A stretch of 18,957 bases of DNA from an uncultured Streptococcus sp. (GTDB lineage Bacteria > Bacillota > Bacilli > Lactobacillales > Streptococcaceae): assembly GCF_938020365.1 (NCBI RefSeq), contig NZ_CALIIB010000078.1:1-18957 (forward strand), read 5' to 3'. The position numbers were made by a program, and so were the translations under genes. The number at the start of each line of letters is the position of its first letter. Position 1 is the stretch's first letter. A model generated the notes under the pieces. It was not told the DNA's origin. It ran no database searches and worked only from the letters and a program-made list of their open reading frames with translations. Below are positions 1 to 6,916 of the stretch, piece by piece.

Positions 1-1
1 G

Positions 2-52
2 AAATTTGAACTCAAACAGCAAAAACGATTGGAAAAGCACAAGGGGCATTGA
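2..52 (+). CDS. Possible 3' end of an upstream gene (partial)
   Basis: An open frame entering from the left edge encodes KFELKQQKRLEKHKGH and stops with TGA at 50-52, about 25 bases before a good terminator hairpin. A short basic, charged tail just before a terminator is typical of a gene's C-terminus. Only 16 codons are visible and no family can be recognised. The other frames either stop at once or read through the terminator. It may equally be non-coding sequence. Confidence 0.35.
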   Translation, partial: KFELKQQKRLEKHKGH

Positions 53-75
53 GCCCGGTTTTTCTGATTGCTATG

Positions 76-102
76 AAAAGTCTTCTGTCGGGAGGCTTTT
101 TT
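76..102 (+). terminator. Intrinsic terminator upstream of glmS
   Basis: AAAGTCTTC (77-85) pairs with GGAGGCTTT (91-99), with G-U wobbles, around a TGTCG loop, followed by a T run to 102. A weaker GGGC/GCCC hairpin lies just before it at 44-56. It probably ends the transcript of the gene left of the window and insulates glmS. Confidence 0.7.
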
Positions 103-132
103 GTTTCTTAAACAAATTTTTCTTGTCTCGAA

Positions 133-146
133 ACTATACCAATTTT
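133..146 (+). promoter_or_regulatory. NagR/dre-like operator, copy 1
   Basis: ACTATACCAATTTT lies just upstream of the glmS -35 box and is repeated exactly at 210-223. The core TATACCAAT resembles, from memory, the binding element (dre) of the GntR-family amino-sugar regulator NagR/YvoA, which controls glmS and nagAB in streptococci. Assignment to NagR is inferred from this resemblance and from the gene it precedes. Confidence 0.5.
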
Positions 147-149
147 ATG

Positions 150-178
150 TTGACAAATATCAAGTTGGTGTGTATAAT
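150..178 (+). promoter_or_regulatory. glmS promoter (sigma-A type)
   Basis: A perfect TTGACA (150-155) and a perfect TATAAT (173-178) are separated by 17 bases. Transcription would start near 185, giving a leader of about 89 bases before glmS. The promoter sits between the two 14-base NagR-like repeats. Confidence 0.9.
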
Positions 179-209
179 GGTTTCGTCTCTCGATAAAAAG
201 ATAAATAAG

Positions 210-223
210 ACTATACCAATTTT
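210..223 (+). promoter_or_regulatory. NagR/dre-like operator, copy 2
   Basis: This is an exact second copy of ACTATACCAATTTT, in the transcribed leader about 25 bases after the expected start site and 4 bases before the Shine-Dalgarno. A repressor here would act as a roadblock, and together with copy 1 it could loop across the promoter. Confidence 0.5.
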
Positions 224-227
224 CAAT

Positions 228-273
228 AAAGGAGGAACTAGCTTTTTGACAGCAAAAGGCTAGAAATAAATCT
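228..273 (+). promoter_or_regulatory. glmS ribosome site separated from ATG by an 11-bp hairpin
   Basis: The only strong Shine-Dalgarno, AAAGGAGG (228-235), ends 38 bases before the glmS ATG, far too distant if the RNA is unfolded. CTAGCTTTTTG (238-248) pairs with CAAAAGGCTAG (253-263), one G-U pair, around a 4-base ACAG loop. Folding removes 26 bases and leaves an effective spacing of about 12. A five-codon frame TTG-ACA-GCA-AAA-GGC-TAG (246-263) lies in the same place and could alternatively couple translation. glmS itself has no other convincing ribosome site. Confidence 0.6.
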
Positions 274-2085
274 ATGTGTGGAATCGTCGGAGTTGTGGGA
301 AACCGCAATGCAACAGATATTTTGATGCAAGGACTTGAAAAGTTAGAATACCGAGGCTATGATTCGGCTGGAATTTTTGTGACAACAGGAGAAAAATCTA
401 GTCTGGTCAAGTCTGTTGGTCGGATTGCAGATCTTCGTGCCAAGATTGGCATGGATGTAGCAGGTTCAACAGGTATTGGGCATACCCGCTGGGCAACCCA
501 CGGAAAACCAAGTGAGAATAACGCCCATCCTCACACTTCTCAGACAGGCCGTTTTGTTTTGGTTCACAACGGTGTGATTGAAAATTACCTGGATATCAAA
601 AATAATTATCTTGCTGGTCATGATTTTAAAGGCCAGACAGATACAGAAATTACAGTTCATTTGATTGGGAAATTCGCGGAAGAAGACGGCCTCTCTGTTC
701 TTGACGCTTTCCGCAAAGCTCTTCACATTATCGAAGGTTCCTACGCTTTTGCCTTGGTAGATGCCCAAGATCCTTCTACGATCTACGTTGCCAAAAACAA
801 ATCTCCACTTTTGATTGGCTTGGGTGACGGCTACAATATGGTCTGCTCCGATGCCATGGCTATGATTCGCGAGACCAGCGAATATATGGAAATCCATGAT
901 AAAGAGCTGGTCATCGTGACGGCTAATAGCGTAGAAGTGCAAGACTATGAAGGCAATGTTCTTGAACGTGGCAGCTATACTGCTGAGCTGGACCTGTCTG
1001 ATATCGGCAAAGGCACTTATCCTTACTACATGCTGAAGGAAATTGATGAGCAGCCAACCGTGATGCGGAAGCTGATCAGCACTTATGCGGATGACAATAA
1101 TAAGATGTTGATTGATCCTGCCATCATCAAGACAGTCCAAGAAGCGGATCGCATTTATATCATTGCTGCTGGAACTTCTTATCATGCGGGTTATGCTTCT
1201 AAACGGATGTTGGAAGAACTGACGGATACGCCAGTTGAGCTGGGAATTTCTTCTGAATGGGGCTATGCTATGCCGCTTCTGAGCAAGAAGCCACTTTTCA
1301 TCTTTATCAGCCAATCTGGTGAGACAGCTGATAGTCGCCAAGTCTTGGTCAAGGCCAATGAACTGGGCATTCCTAGCTTGACAGTGACTAATGTGCCAGG
1401 TTCAACCTTGTCTCGTGAAGCCAAGCATACCTTGCTTCTCCATGCTGGACCAGAAATTGCCGTGGCTTCAACCAAAGCCTACACTGCACAAATCGCTGCC
1501 CTAGCTTTCTTGGCCAAGGCGGTTGGTGATGCTAATGGCAATGAAAAAGCCAAGAAGTTTGATTTGGTTCATGAGTTGTCTATCGTAGCCCAGTCTATCG
1601 AGTCTACCCTTTCTGAAAAAGAACTGATCGAAAGCAAGGTTCGTGACTTGTTGGCGGAAACTCGTAGCGCCTTTTATATCGGTCGTGGTCAGGATTATTA
1701 TGTGGCGATGGAAGCTAGCCTTAAGCTTAAGGAAATTTCCTACATTCAGTGTGAAGGCTTTGCGGCAGGAGAGCTTAAGCATGGTACTATTTCTCTGATT
1801 GAAGAGGGAACACCTGTTCTAGCCCTACTTTCAGACGAGGTCTTGGCTAGCCATACTCGCGGAAATGTTTCTGAAGTTGTGGCGCGCGGAGCCAAGGTGT
1901 TGACCATTGCGGAGGAAAATGTGGCTAAGGATGGAGACGATATTGTCCTGAGCCAAGTTCACCCTTATTTGTCCCCAATCTCTATGGTGGTACCGACTCA
2001 ATTGATTGCTTATTTTGCAACCTTGCACCGTGGTTTAGATGTGGATAAACCACGTAATCTCGCTAAATCTGTAACGGTAGAATAA
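274..2085 (+). CDS. glmS: Glutamine-fructose-6-phosphate aminotransferase (isomerizing)
   Basis: GlmS makes glucosamine-6-phosphate from fructose-6-phosphate and glutamine, the entry to UDP-GlcNAc, peptidoglycan and other wall polymers; it is cytoplasmic. The 603-residue length is normal. The start is certain because the class II amidotransferase needs Cys2 exposed after Met removal (MCGIVG). The N-terminal glutaminase domain covers roughly residues 1-240 (HTRWATHG and HNGVIENY motifs), followed by two SIS sugar-isomerase domains (about 285-420 and 455-595; ISQSGETADS is in the first), and the family's characteristic C-terminus LAKSVTVE. It is monocistronic, with its own promoter and terminator. 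No glmS ribozyme is seen; control is more likely by the twin NagR-like sites and the hairpin at the ribosome site. Confidence 0.98.
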   Translation: MCGIVGVVGNRNATDILMQGLEKLEYRGYDSAGIFVTTGEKSSLVKSVGRIADLRAKIGMDVAGSTGIGHTRWATHGKPSENNAHPHTSQTGRFVLVHNGVIENYLDIKNNYLAGHDFKGQTDTEITVHLIGKFAEEDGLSVLDAFRKALHIIEGSYAFALVDAQDPSTIYVAKNKSPLLIGLGDGYNMVCSDAMAMIRETSEYMEIHDKELVIVTANSVEVQDYEGNVLERGSYTAELDLSDIGKGTYPYYMLKEIDEQPTVMRKLISTYADDNNKMLIDPAIIKTVQEADRIYIIAAGTSYHAGYASKRMLEELTDTPVELGISSEWGYAMPLLSKKPLFIFISQSGETADSRQVLVKANELGIPSLTVTNVPGSTLSREAKHTLLLHAGPEIAVASTKAYTAQIAALAFLAKAVGDANGNEKAKKFDLVHELSIVAQSIESTLSEKELIESKVRDLLAETRSAFYIGRGQDYYVAMEASLKLKEISYIQCEGFAAGELKHGTISLIEEGTPVLALLSDEVLASHTRGNVSEVVARGAKVLTIAEENVAKDGDDIVLSQVHPYLSPISMVVPTQLIAYFATLHRGLDVDKPRNLAKSVTVE

Positions 2086-2106
2086 CCGTCTTAACGAATC
2101 TCGATA

Positions 2107-2153
2107 AAAATACCAAGCCTCAGATTTTTCTGGGGCTTTTAGTATGGTATTTT
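2107..2153 (+). terminator. glmS terminator with nested outer repeat
   Basis: AAGCCTCAG (2115-2123) pairs with CTGGGGCTT (2130-2138) around ATTTTT and is followed by TTTT. A second inverted repeat, AAAATACCA (2107-2115) with TGGTATTTT (2145-2153), encloses it, so two nested stems are possible. Confidence 0.85.
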
Positions 2154-2159
2154 GGTGAC

Positions 2160-2234
2160 GATGCTCTTTGGAAGTCTCTTTCGACCATGGCAAAACCATG
2201 TTATTCCATGCAGATGGACAATGGAGTGAGCATC
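2160..2234 (+). repeat. Short stem-loop element, BOX-like
   Basis: A 75-base segment is bounded by perfect inverted repeats GATGCTC (2160-2166) and GAGCATC (2228-2234), with an internal hairpin CATGG-CAAAA-CCATG (about 2187-2201). Its left 30 bases resemble, from memory, the TACTCTTCGAAAATCTCTTC end of pneumococcal BOX repeats. No coding frame fits it. It may be a degenerate BOX/MITE copy. Confirming the family needs other copies in the genome. Confidence 0.35.
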
Positions 2235-2238
2235 ATTT

Positions 2239-2267
2239 TTGTATATATTACTAATTAGTGATAAAAT
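2239..2267 (+). promoter_or_regulatory. Candidate promoter of the flavin monooxygenase gene, with palindrome
   Basis: TTGTAT (2239-2244), a 17-base gap and TAAAAT (2262-2267) with an extended TG at 2259-2260 form a plausible promoter. Across its spacer and -10 lies a near-perfect palindrome TATTACTAATTAGTGATA (2246-2263; core ACTAATTAGT exact), the shape of a dimeric repressor site such as those of MarR-type regulators. The regulator is unknown. Confidence 0.5.
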
Positions 2268-2299
2268 ATTTTCATCTTAAATATCAGGAGGACAAAAAC

Positions 2300-3349
2300 A
2301 TGGTGGACTTAGGTATTTCTACTTTTGGAGAGACAACGCCACTGGAGGGTACAGGGCAGACCTATACTCATGACGAGCGGATTCGGCAACTGGTAGCAGA
2401 GATTGAGCTGGCAGACAAGGTGGGACTGGACGTGTATGGCATTGGAGAGCATCACCGAGAGGACTTTGCCGTCTCTGCGCCGGAGATTGTGCTGGCGGCT
2501 GGTGCGGTCAAGACAGAGAAGATTCGCCTGACCAGTGCTGTCAGTGTCTTGTCGAGCTTGGATCCTATTCGAGTCTACCAGCAGTATGCGACGATTGATG
2601 CATTGTCAAATGGCAGAGCAGAGGTCATGGCTGGCCGTGGCTCTTTTATCGAGTCCTTTCCGCTCTTTGGCTATGACTTGAAGGATTATGAAGAGCTTTT
2701 TGATGAAAAGCTGGACTTGCTCCTCTATGCCAGTGTCGAGACGCGGTTGAATTGGAAGGGAAAACTGACGCAGACTATTGACAATCGGGAAGTCTACCCA
2801 CGGGCGGTGCAAGAAACACTGCCAGTTTGGGTAGCGACAGGGGGAAATGTCGAGTCCACCATTAAGGTCGCCCAGAAGGGCCTACCGATTGCGTATGCCA
2901 TTATCGGTGGACAGCTTAAGCGCTTCAAGCCCCTGCTGGATGCGTATCGCCGGATTGGACGGGAAAGTGGTCACTCAGATGAAAAGTTGAAGATCGCTGC
3001 CCACTCTTGGGGCTGGGTCATGGAGGATAATGAGGAGGCGGTCCGGACTTACTTCCATCCGACCAAGCAGGTAGTGGACGCTATCTCCAAGGACCGCCCT
3101 CACTGGCGGGAGATGACTTATGAGCAATACCTAGATCAGGTAGGACCAGAGGGAGCCATGTTTGTCGGCAGTCCTGAAAAGGTCGCTCAGAAATTGATCA
3201 AGATGATAGAGGAGCTGGGTTTGGACCGCTTCATGCTGCATCTGCCGTTGGGATCGCTTCCGCATGAGCAGGTTCTCCAGTCTATCGAACTCTTTGGCAC
3301 CAAGGTTGCACCGCTTGTGCGGGAGTATTTTGCAGCTAAGGGTAAGTAA
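2300..3349 (+). CDS. Luciferase-like (LLM class) flavin-dependent oxidoreductase
   Basis: This is a cytoplasmic TIM-barrel protein of the bacterial luciferase-like monooxygenase superfamily, which uses reduced FMN and oxygen; the substrate is unknown. Of the 349 residues, diagnostic parts are the N-terminal LGISTFGE strand, GIGEHHREDF (about 47-56), the IRLTSAVSVLS strand, GRGSFIESFPLFGYDL, and a C-terminal FMLHLPLGSLPHEQ segment. ATG 2300 is chosen because AGGAGG lies 8 bases upstream (2286-2291); the in-frame GTG at 2258 lies inside the likely promoter. It stands alone between a BOX-like element and a terminator. In B. subtilis an LLM monooxygenase (ytmO/cmoO) shares an operon with the TcyJKLMN sulfur-compound importer, so proximity to the ABC importer here may be meaningful, but they are separately transcribed. 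Confidence 0.9.
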   Translation: MVDLGISTFGETTPLEGTGQTYTHDERIRQLVAEIELADKVGLDVYGIGEHHREDFAVSAPEIVLAAGAVKTEKIRLTSAVSVLSSLDPIRVYQQYATIDALSNGRAEVMAGRGSFIESFPLFGYDLKDYEELFDEKLDLLLYASVETRLNWKGKLTQTIDNREVYPRAVQETLPVWVATGGNVESTIKVAQKGLPIAYAIIGGQLKRFKPLLDAYRRIGRESGHSDEKLKIAAHSWGWVMEDNEEAVRTYFHPTKQVVDAISKDRPHWREMTYEQYLDQVGPEGAMFVGSPEKVAQKLIKMIEELGLDRFMLHLPLGSLPHEQVLQSIELFGTKVAPLVREYFAAKGK

Positions 3350-3437
3350 GATCGAAGTAGAGGTCTTTTGATAAAGATTGCCTATCTCTCCCATAGAAAA
3401 TATATATCTTGCCTTTCTAAAAATAGTAAGAAAAAAC

Positions 3438-3465
3438 AGGTTTTTCATCGAAAGCTGAAAAACCT
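3438..3465 (+). other. Perfect 10-bp stem-loop before the terminator
   Basis: AGGTTTTTCA (3438-3447) and TGAAAAACCT (3456-3465) form a perfect stem with loop TCGAAAGC, five bases upstream of the terminator stem. It lacks its own T run. It may stabilise the 3' end of the upstream mRNA or form the first half of a tandem hairpin. Confidence 0.6.
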
Positions 3466-3469
3466 TGCT

Positions 3470-3494
3470 AAAGCTAGCTTGAGCTAGCTTTTTT
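3470..3494 (+). terminator. Terminator of the flavin monooxygenase gene
   Basis: AAAGCTAGC (3470-3478) and GCTAGCTTT (3483-3491) form a perfect 9-bp stem with a TTGA loop, followed by TTT to 3494 (a T6 run in total). Confidence 0.85.
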
Positions 3495-3542
3495 AATTTA
3501 CTCTTATAAATATTTTTAATCGGGCTGATAGGAAATATATAT

Positions 3543-3571
3543 TTGGAAAGCTTACTTTTCAGTGATATGAT
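3543..3571 (+). promoter_or_regulatory. Promoter of the UroD-like/ABC importer operon
   Basis: TTGGAA (3543-3548), a 17-base spacer, and TATGAT (3566-3571) preceded by an extended TGA form a good promoter. The -35 overlaps the palindrome AAATATATATTT (3533-3544), which belongs to an imperfect 17-base repeat also found at 3393-3409. A repressor or activator could act there. Confidence 0.65.
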
Positions 3572-3601
3572 AATAGCAATCAAATTGAAAAGGAGCAAGA
3601 T

Positions 3602-4600
3602 ATGTCTAAAAGAGAGTTGGTTTTAAAAGCCTTTAAGGGGGAAAAAGTTGAACGAGTGCCAGTTGGTTTCTGGCATCATTTTACCAGCGAGGATGAGTGG
3701 CTGGCTGGTTTTGGCAATCAGACTATTATTAAGAAAAATCTGGCAGGCCATCAAGCATTTCTATCAGAAGTCAAGCCAGACTTTGTCAAGCTGATGAGCG
3801 ATGGTTATTTTGCCTACCCGAATGAGCGCTTGAAAAAAGTTCAATCCATCAAGGACTTGGCAGATATCGAGCCGCTAGGCGCCGACCATCCTTGGATCAG
3901 TGAGCAGGTGGAGCTGGTTCAAAAGATTAGGGCTGGCTTCACAGAGGATTTGGTTGCTATTTACAATATTTTTGCGCCGGTGACCTACTTAAAATGGCTG
4001 GTTGGCAAGGTTGCTGGAGGAGATGATATCATTGCAGATTTTCTAGCAGAGGATGCGGAAGTGACAAAGCGGGTGCTGGATGCAATTGCTCAAGATATCG
4101 CGGCTTTGACAGAGCGCATTATCAAGGAAGCTGGTGCAGATGGAATTTACCTCAGCGTTCAGAGCATTCAGGATGCGAGAGTGTCGGCCGAAGATTACAA
4201 GGCTTACATTGCTCCTAGTGAATTAGCGGTGCTGGAAGCAGCCAATGCAGCTGGCGGAGTGAATATTCTGCATATTTGTGGCTACGAAGGCGCGCGAAAC
4301 GACGTTCATCTTTTCACAGATTATCCAGCTCAGGTCATCAACTGGGCAGTGGGGCCAGAAGGTATCAGTTTGGCAGAAGGTCGCAAATTATTCGGCGGTC
4401 GGACCGTTCTAGGTGGCTTTGAAAATGGCAAGACTGGTCTGCTCTACACAGGTAGCCAAGAAGCTATTCAAAATGAAACCAAGCGCTTGATAGCAGAGGC
4501 TGGCAAGGATGCTTTGATTATTGGAGCTGACTGCACCATCCCAAGCGATATTGATCCAGAGCGGATTGAGTGGGTTCGCCAAGCAGCAAGTTTAGCATAA
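3602..4600 (+). CDS. UroD/MtaA-superfamily protein, probable zinc-dependent methyl or thiol transferase
   Basis: This 332-residue cytoplasmic TIM-barrel protein belongs to the uroporphyrinogen decarboxylase superfamily. It starts KAFKGEKVERVPVGFWHHF, the position where true HemE has its conserved RQAGR-type active-site region, which is not present. It does carry the zinc ligands of the MtaA/MtbA/MetE-like thiol-methylating branch: H224-x-C226 (ILHICG) and C311 (GADCTIP) near the C-terminus, followed by the typical DPERIEWVRQAA end. This argues for methyl or alkyl transfer to or from a thiol, not heme synthesis. AAAGGAG (3588-3594) precedes ATG by 7 bases. It leads an operon with an amino-acid ABC importer (15-base gap), so it may act on the imported compound. 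The substrate and methyl donor are unknown. Confidence 0.82.
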   Translation: MSKRELVLKAFKGEKVERVPVGFWHHFTSEDEWLAGFGNQTIIKKNLAGHQAFLSEVKPDFVKLMSDGYFAYPNERLKKVQSIKDLADIEPLGADHPWISEQVELVQKIRAGFTEDLVAIYNIFAPVTYLKWLVGKVAGGDDIIADFLAEDAEVTKRVLDAIAQDIAALTERIIKEAGADGIYLSVQSIQDARVSAEDYKAYIAPSELAVLEAANAAGGVNILHICGYEGARNDVHLFTDYPAQVINWAVGPEGISLAEGRKLFGGRTVLGGFENGKTGLLYTGSQEAIQNETKRLIAEAGKDALIIGADCTIPSDIDPERIEWVRQAASLA

Positions 4601-4615
4601 GAAGGAGACGAAAGA

Positions 4616-5500
4616 ATGAGTAAGAAAAAATGGATTATCGGTGGAGTAGCTGTGATTGCTATTGTTGCCGGAACTTATTTGGGACGGACCTTGACGGGGG
4701 CTTCATCCAGCAAGGCGAGTAGTTCGACATCAGGCAGTGACAAGGTCACGACTTTAAAAGTAGCTCATACGCAAAACTACGTTCCTTACGACTTTTTGGA
4801 TGAAAAAGGCCAGTCAGATGGGTATGAAGTAGCAGTACTCAAGGCCATTGATGAAAAATTGCCAGATTATCAGTTCGAATATACTGGCACTAGTGATGAA
4901 GATCTTTTGATTGGTTTGGAATCTGGGAAATATGATATCGGAACCAAGGGAGCTTGGTACACTGAAGAGCGGGCAAAGAAATTTATTATTCCAGAAAGTC
5001 CTATCGGAGCTAGTATCATCGGCTTCACCATTCGAAAAGCGGATGCAAATAAATTTAAAAATATTGATGATTTTGCCAAAGAAAAAGGGAAATTGGTGCC
5101 GATTTCGCCACAGAATGCTCAATGGACGGTGATTGAAGAGTACAACAAAAAGCACAGTGCTAGTCCAATTGAGTTGACCGCAGCAGAGTCTTTTCAGATA
5201 GCGGATGCCTATGCTTGGGTCTTGGAAGGACGCTATGATGCCTTCTTTGATATCAAATTGTCCTTTGAAAAAGCTGTCACAGACAAGGCAGGTTCCTACC
5301 ATCAGTATGCGGACCAGTTGAGCTGGTTCCCTTATAAGGGTATCCCTACCTATCCACTCATTCATAAAGATAAAAAGAATGAAGAGTTTGCCAAAGCCTA
5401 TGAAAAGGCTATTAAAGAGCTAGAAAAAGATGGGACACTCTCTAAATTATCGGAAAAATACTTTGGTGAAGATGTCTTTTCTTATGTAGATAAAGACTAA
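4616..5500 (+). CDS. Polar amino-acid ABC importer, substrate-binding protein (membrane-anchored)
   Basis: This 294-residue family 3 solute-binding protein captures an amino-acid-like ligand outside the membrane for the permeases encoded next. Residues 4-26 (basic KKK, then a hydrophobic stretch) form an N-terminal membrane segment, followed by a Ser-rich linker (about 30-42) and two lobes from about residue 46 (LKVAHTQNYVPYDF; GLESGKYDIG; ending LSEKYFGEDVF). No lipobox cysteine follows the hydrophobic segment, and the protein has no cysteine at all, so it should be anchored by an uncleaved helix or released, not lipidated. GAAGGAG lies 9 bases before ATG. The gene order suggests a cystine or sulfur-amino-acid type importer, but the sequence alone does not fix the ligand. 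Confidence 0.88.
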   Translation: MSKKKWIIGGVAVIAIVAGTYLGRTLTGASSSKASSSTSGSDKVTTLKVAHTQNYVPYDFLDEKGQSDGYEVAVLKAIDEKLPDYQFEYTGTSDEDLLIGLESGKYDIGTKGAWYTEERAKKFIIPESPIGASIIGFTIRKADANKFKNIDDFAKEKGKLVPISPQNAQWTVIEEYNKKHSASPIELTAAESFQIADAYAWVLEGRYDAFFDIKLSFEKAVTDKAGSYHQYADQLSWFPYKGIPTYPLIHKDKKNEEFAKAYEKAIKELEKDGTLSKLSEKYFGEDVFSYVDKD

Positions 5501-5521
5501 AAGCTGGAGAAAGGAGACCGT

Positions 5522-6214
5522 ATGGTCGCTTATGATTTGTCCCGTGTTTTTGGCCTACTGCCTGGTTTGTTACAGGCCTTGCCGACTACTTTATGGATTA
5601 TGTTCGTGACGGTTTTAATTGGCTCCTTGCTAGGTGGCCTGTTGGCCTGGGCTCAGATTGCGGAGGAGCCGACTTTTGCTGGTCTAGCTAGAGGATATAT
5701 ATTTATCCTTAGGTGTACACCGCCTATTGTCTTGCTCTTCTTGGTCTTCTATGGCATTCCAGAGTTTTTAAAATGGTGGTTGGGACTGGATATCAACAAT
5801 TGGTCACGGACCGTATTTGTCATTATTACCATGATTCTGCTCTTTGCGGCCATGATTGCAGAAGTCTTCAAGGCAGCCTATCTAGCTGTTCCCAAGGGAC
5901 AGACCGAGGCGGGTCTCAGTATTGGTTTGACACCCGTGCAGACATTTCTGCGTATTGTCCTGCCACAGGCTTTTCGCATCGCCCTGCCTAATCTGACTAC
6001 CGCCTTTCTTAATCTCATGCGAGATGCTGCGCTGGCCTATACGATTGGGGCAGTGGATGTTATGGGAGCGGGGCAAAATCTCATCAGCCGGAATCTGGGC
6101 AATTATTCCCTCGAAACCTATACAGCGGTGGCCTTGATTTACTGGGGGATTGCCCTAGTGGTCTCGCTGGCTTCCCAGCTTCTGGAAAAAAGTCTGACAG
6201 TCAAGGAGAGGTAA
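5522..6214 (+). CDS. Amino-acid ABC importer, permease 1
   Basis: This 230-residue integral membrane protein of the HisM/GlnP permease family has about five transmembrane segments. It shows the early RCTPPIVLLFLVFYGIP signature (64-80) and the cytoplasmic EAA coupling loop (EAGLSIGLTPVQ...LPQA, 129-150) that docks onto the ATPase. AAAGGAG lies 6 bases before ATG. The stop is 3 bases before the next permease, so the two are translationally linked and probably form a heterodimeric channel. Confidence 0.93.
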   Translation: MVAYDLSRVFGLLPGLLQALPTTLWIMFVTVLIGSLLGGLLAWAQIAEEPTFAGLARGYIFILRCTPPIVLLFLVFYGIPEFLKWWLGLDINNWSRTVFVIITMILLFAAMIAEVFKAAYLAVPKGQTEAGLSIGLTPVQTFLRIVLPQAFRIALPNLTTAFLNLMRDAALAYTIGAVDVMGAGQNLISRNLGNYSLETYTAVALIYWGIALVVSLASQLLEKSLTVKER

Positions 6215-6217
6215 AGC

Positions 6218-6904
6218 ATGGATTTGAATTATATTGTAAATACCTTTCTGGTTACTTTGAAGGGCATACCGGTCACACTGATTATCATGATAGTGGCTAT
6301 TCTGCTCAGCTTTATTCCAGCCCTTCTCTTAGCTCTAGGTCAGATTTATAAAGTTCGAGGTGTGCGAACCTTTTCGGTGGTTTATCTGGCCTTCATTCGG
6401 GCGACGCCGCCCATTTTACTTATCCTCTTTTTCTACAGTCTATTTCCTAGCTTGCTGAATCAATTTTTCAAAAGTCTAGGCAGTCAGGTAGACGTCTTTA
6501 AGTTCAATCCGCTTTACTATGCTTTCATCATCTATAGCTTGATGACAACAGGGAGTTTATCGGAAATCTTGCGCTCTGCTATTTTGACAGTGGATAAAGG
6601 GCAGTTGGAGGCGGCTCAAGCGATTGGTTTAACGAATTTTCAAGCTTATCGGAGAATTGTTTTTCCTCAGGCTCTGCGTTCTGCCCTGCCCAATCTCGCC
6701 AATCTGGTTATCAATTTGGTTAAGGGGACCTCACTGGTATTTGTCATGACGGTCAAGGATATTACAGCTTTGGCTAAGGTCGAAGCCTCTCATTCTTACC
6801 AGTATTCAGAGTCTTACTTAGTGATTTTTGTTATTTATCTCATTATCTGCGGCTTGATTCAGTGGATGTTTAGAAGCTTGGAAAAGCGCTACGCTCTTGC
6901 TTAG
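6218..6904 (+). CDS. Amino-acid ABC importer, permease 2
   Basis: This 228-residue partner of the preceding permease has the same fold: hydrophobic N-terminal helices, RATPPILLILFFY (61-73) and an EAA loop (EAAQAIGLTNFQ...FPQA, 131-152). Its sequence clearly differs from permease 1, so a heterodimer is expected, as in TcyL/TcyM-type systems. AAGGAGAGG, overlapping the 3' end of permease 1, serves as the ribosome site. Confidence 0.93.
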   Translation: MDLNYIVNTFLVTLKGIPVTLIIMIVAILLSFIPALLLALGQIYKVRGVRTFSVVYLAFIRATPPILLILFFYSLFPSLLNQFFKSLGSQVDVFKFNPLYYAFIIYSLMTTGSLSEILRSAILTVDKGQLEAAQAIGLTNFQAYRRIVFPQALRSALPNLANLVINLVKGTSLVFVMTVKDITALAKVEASHSYQYSESYLVIFVIYLIICGLIQWMFRSLEKRYALA

Positions 6905-6916
6905 GAAGGAAAGATT

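Noticed and set aside
6..263. 85-residue frame before glmS
   Set aside because: It runs through a terminator, a perfect promoter and the glmS ribosome site, with no ribosome site of its own.
179..273. glmS ribozyme in the glmS leader
   Set aside because: The leader after the promoter is only about 90 bases and lacks the multi-helix ribozyme architecture; streptococci are not expected to have it.
466..1341. 291-residue minus frame inside glmS
   Set aside because: It lies opposite a certain gene, has no ribosome site and its composition reads as a codon shadow.
3131..3598. 155-residue minus frame over the flavin monooxygenase end and its gap
   Set aside because: It crosses the terminator hairpins and the importer promoter, and shows no recognisable protein features.
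3602..4600. True HemE (heme synthesis) for the UroD-like gene
   Set aside because: The N-terminal catalytic signature of HemE is missing, a zinc motif is present, and no heme genes are nearby.
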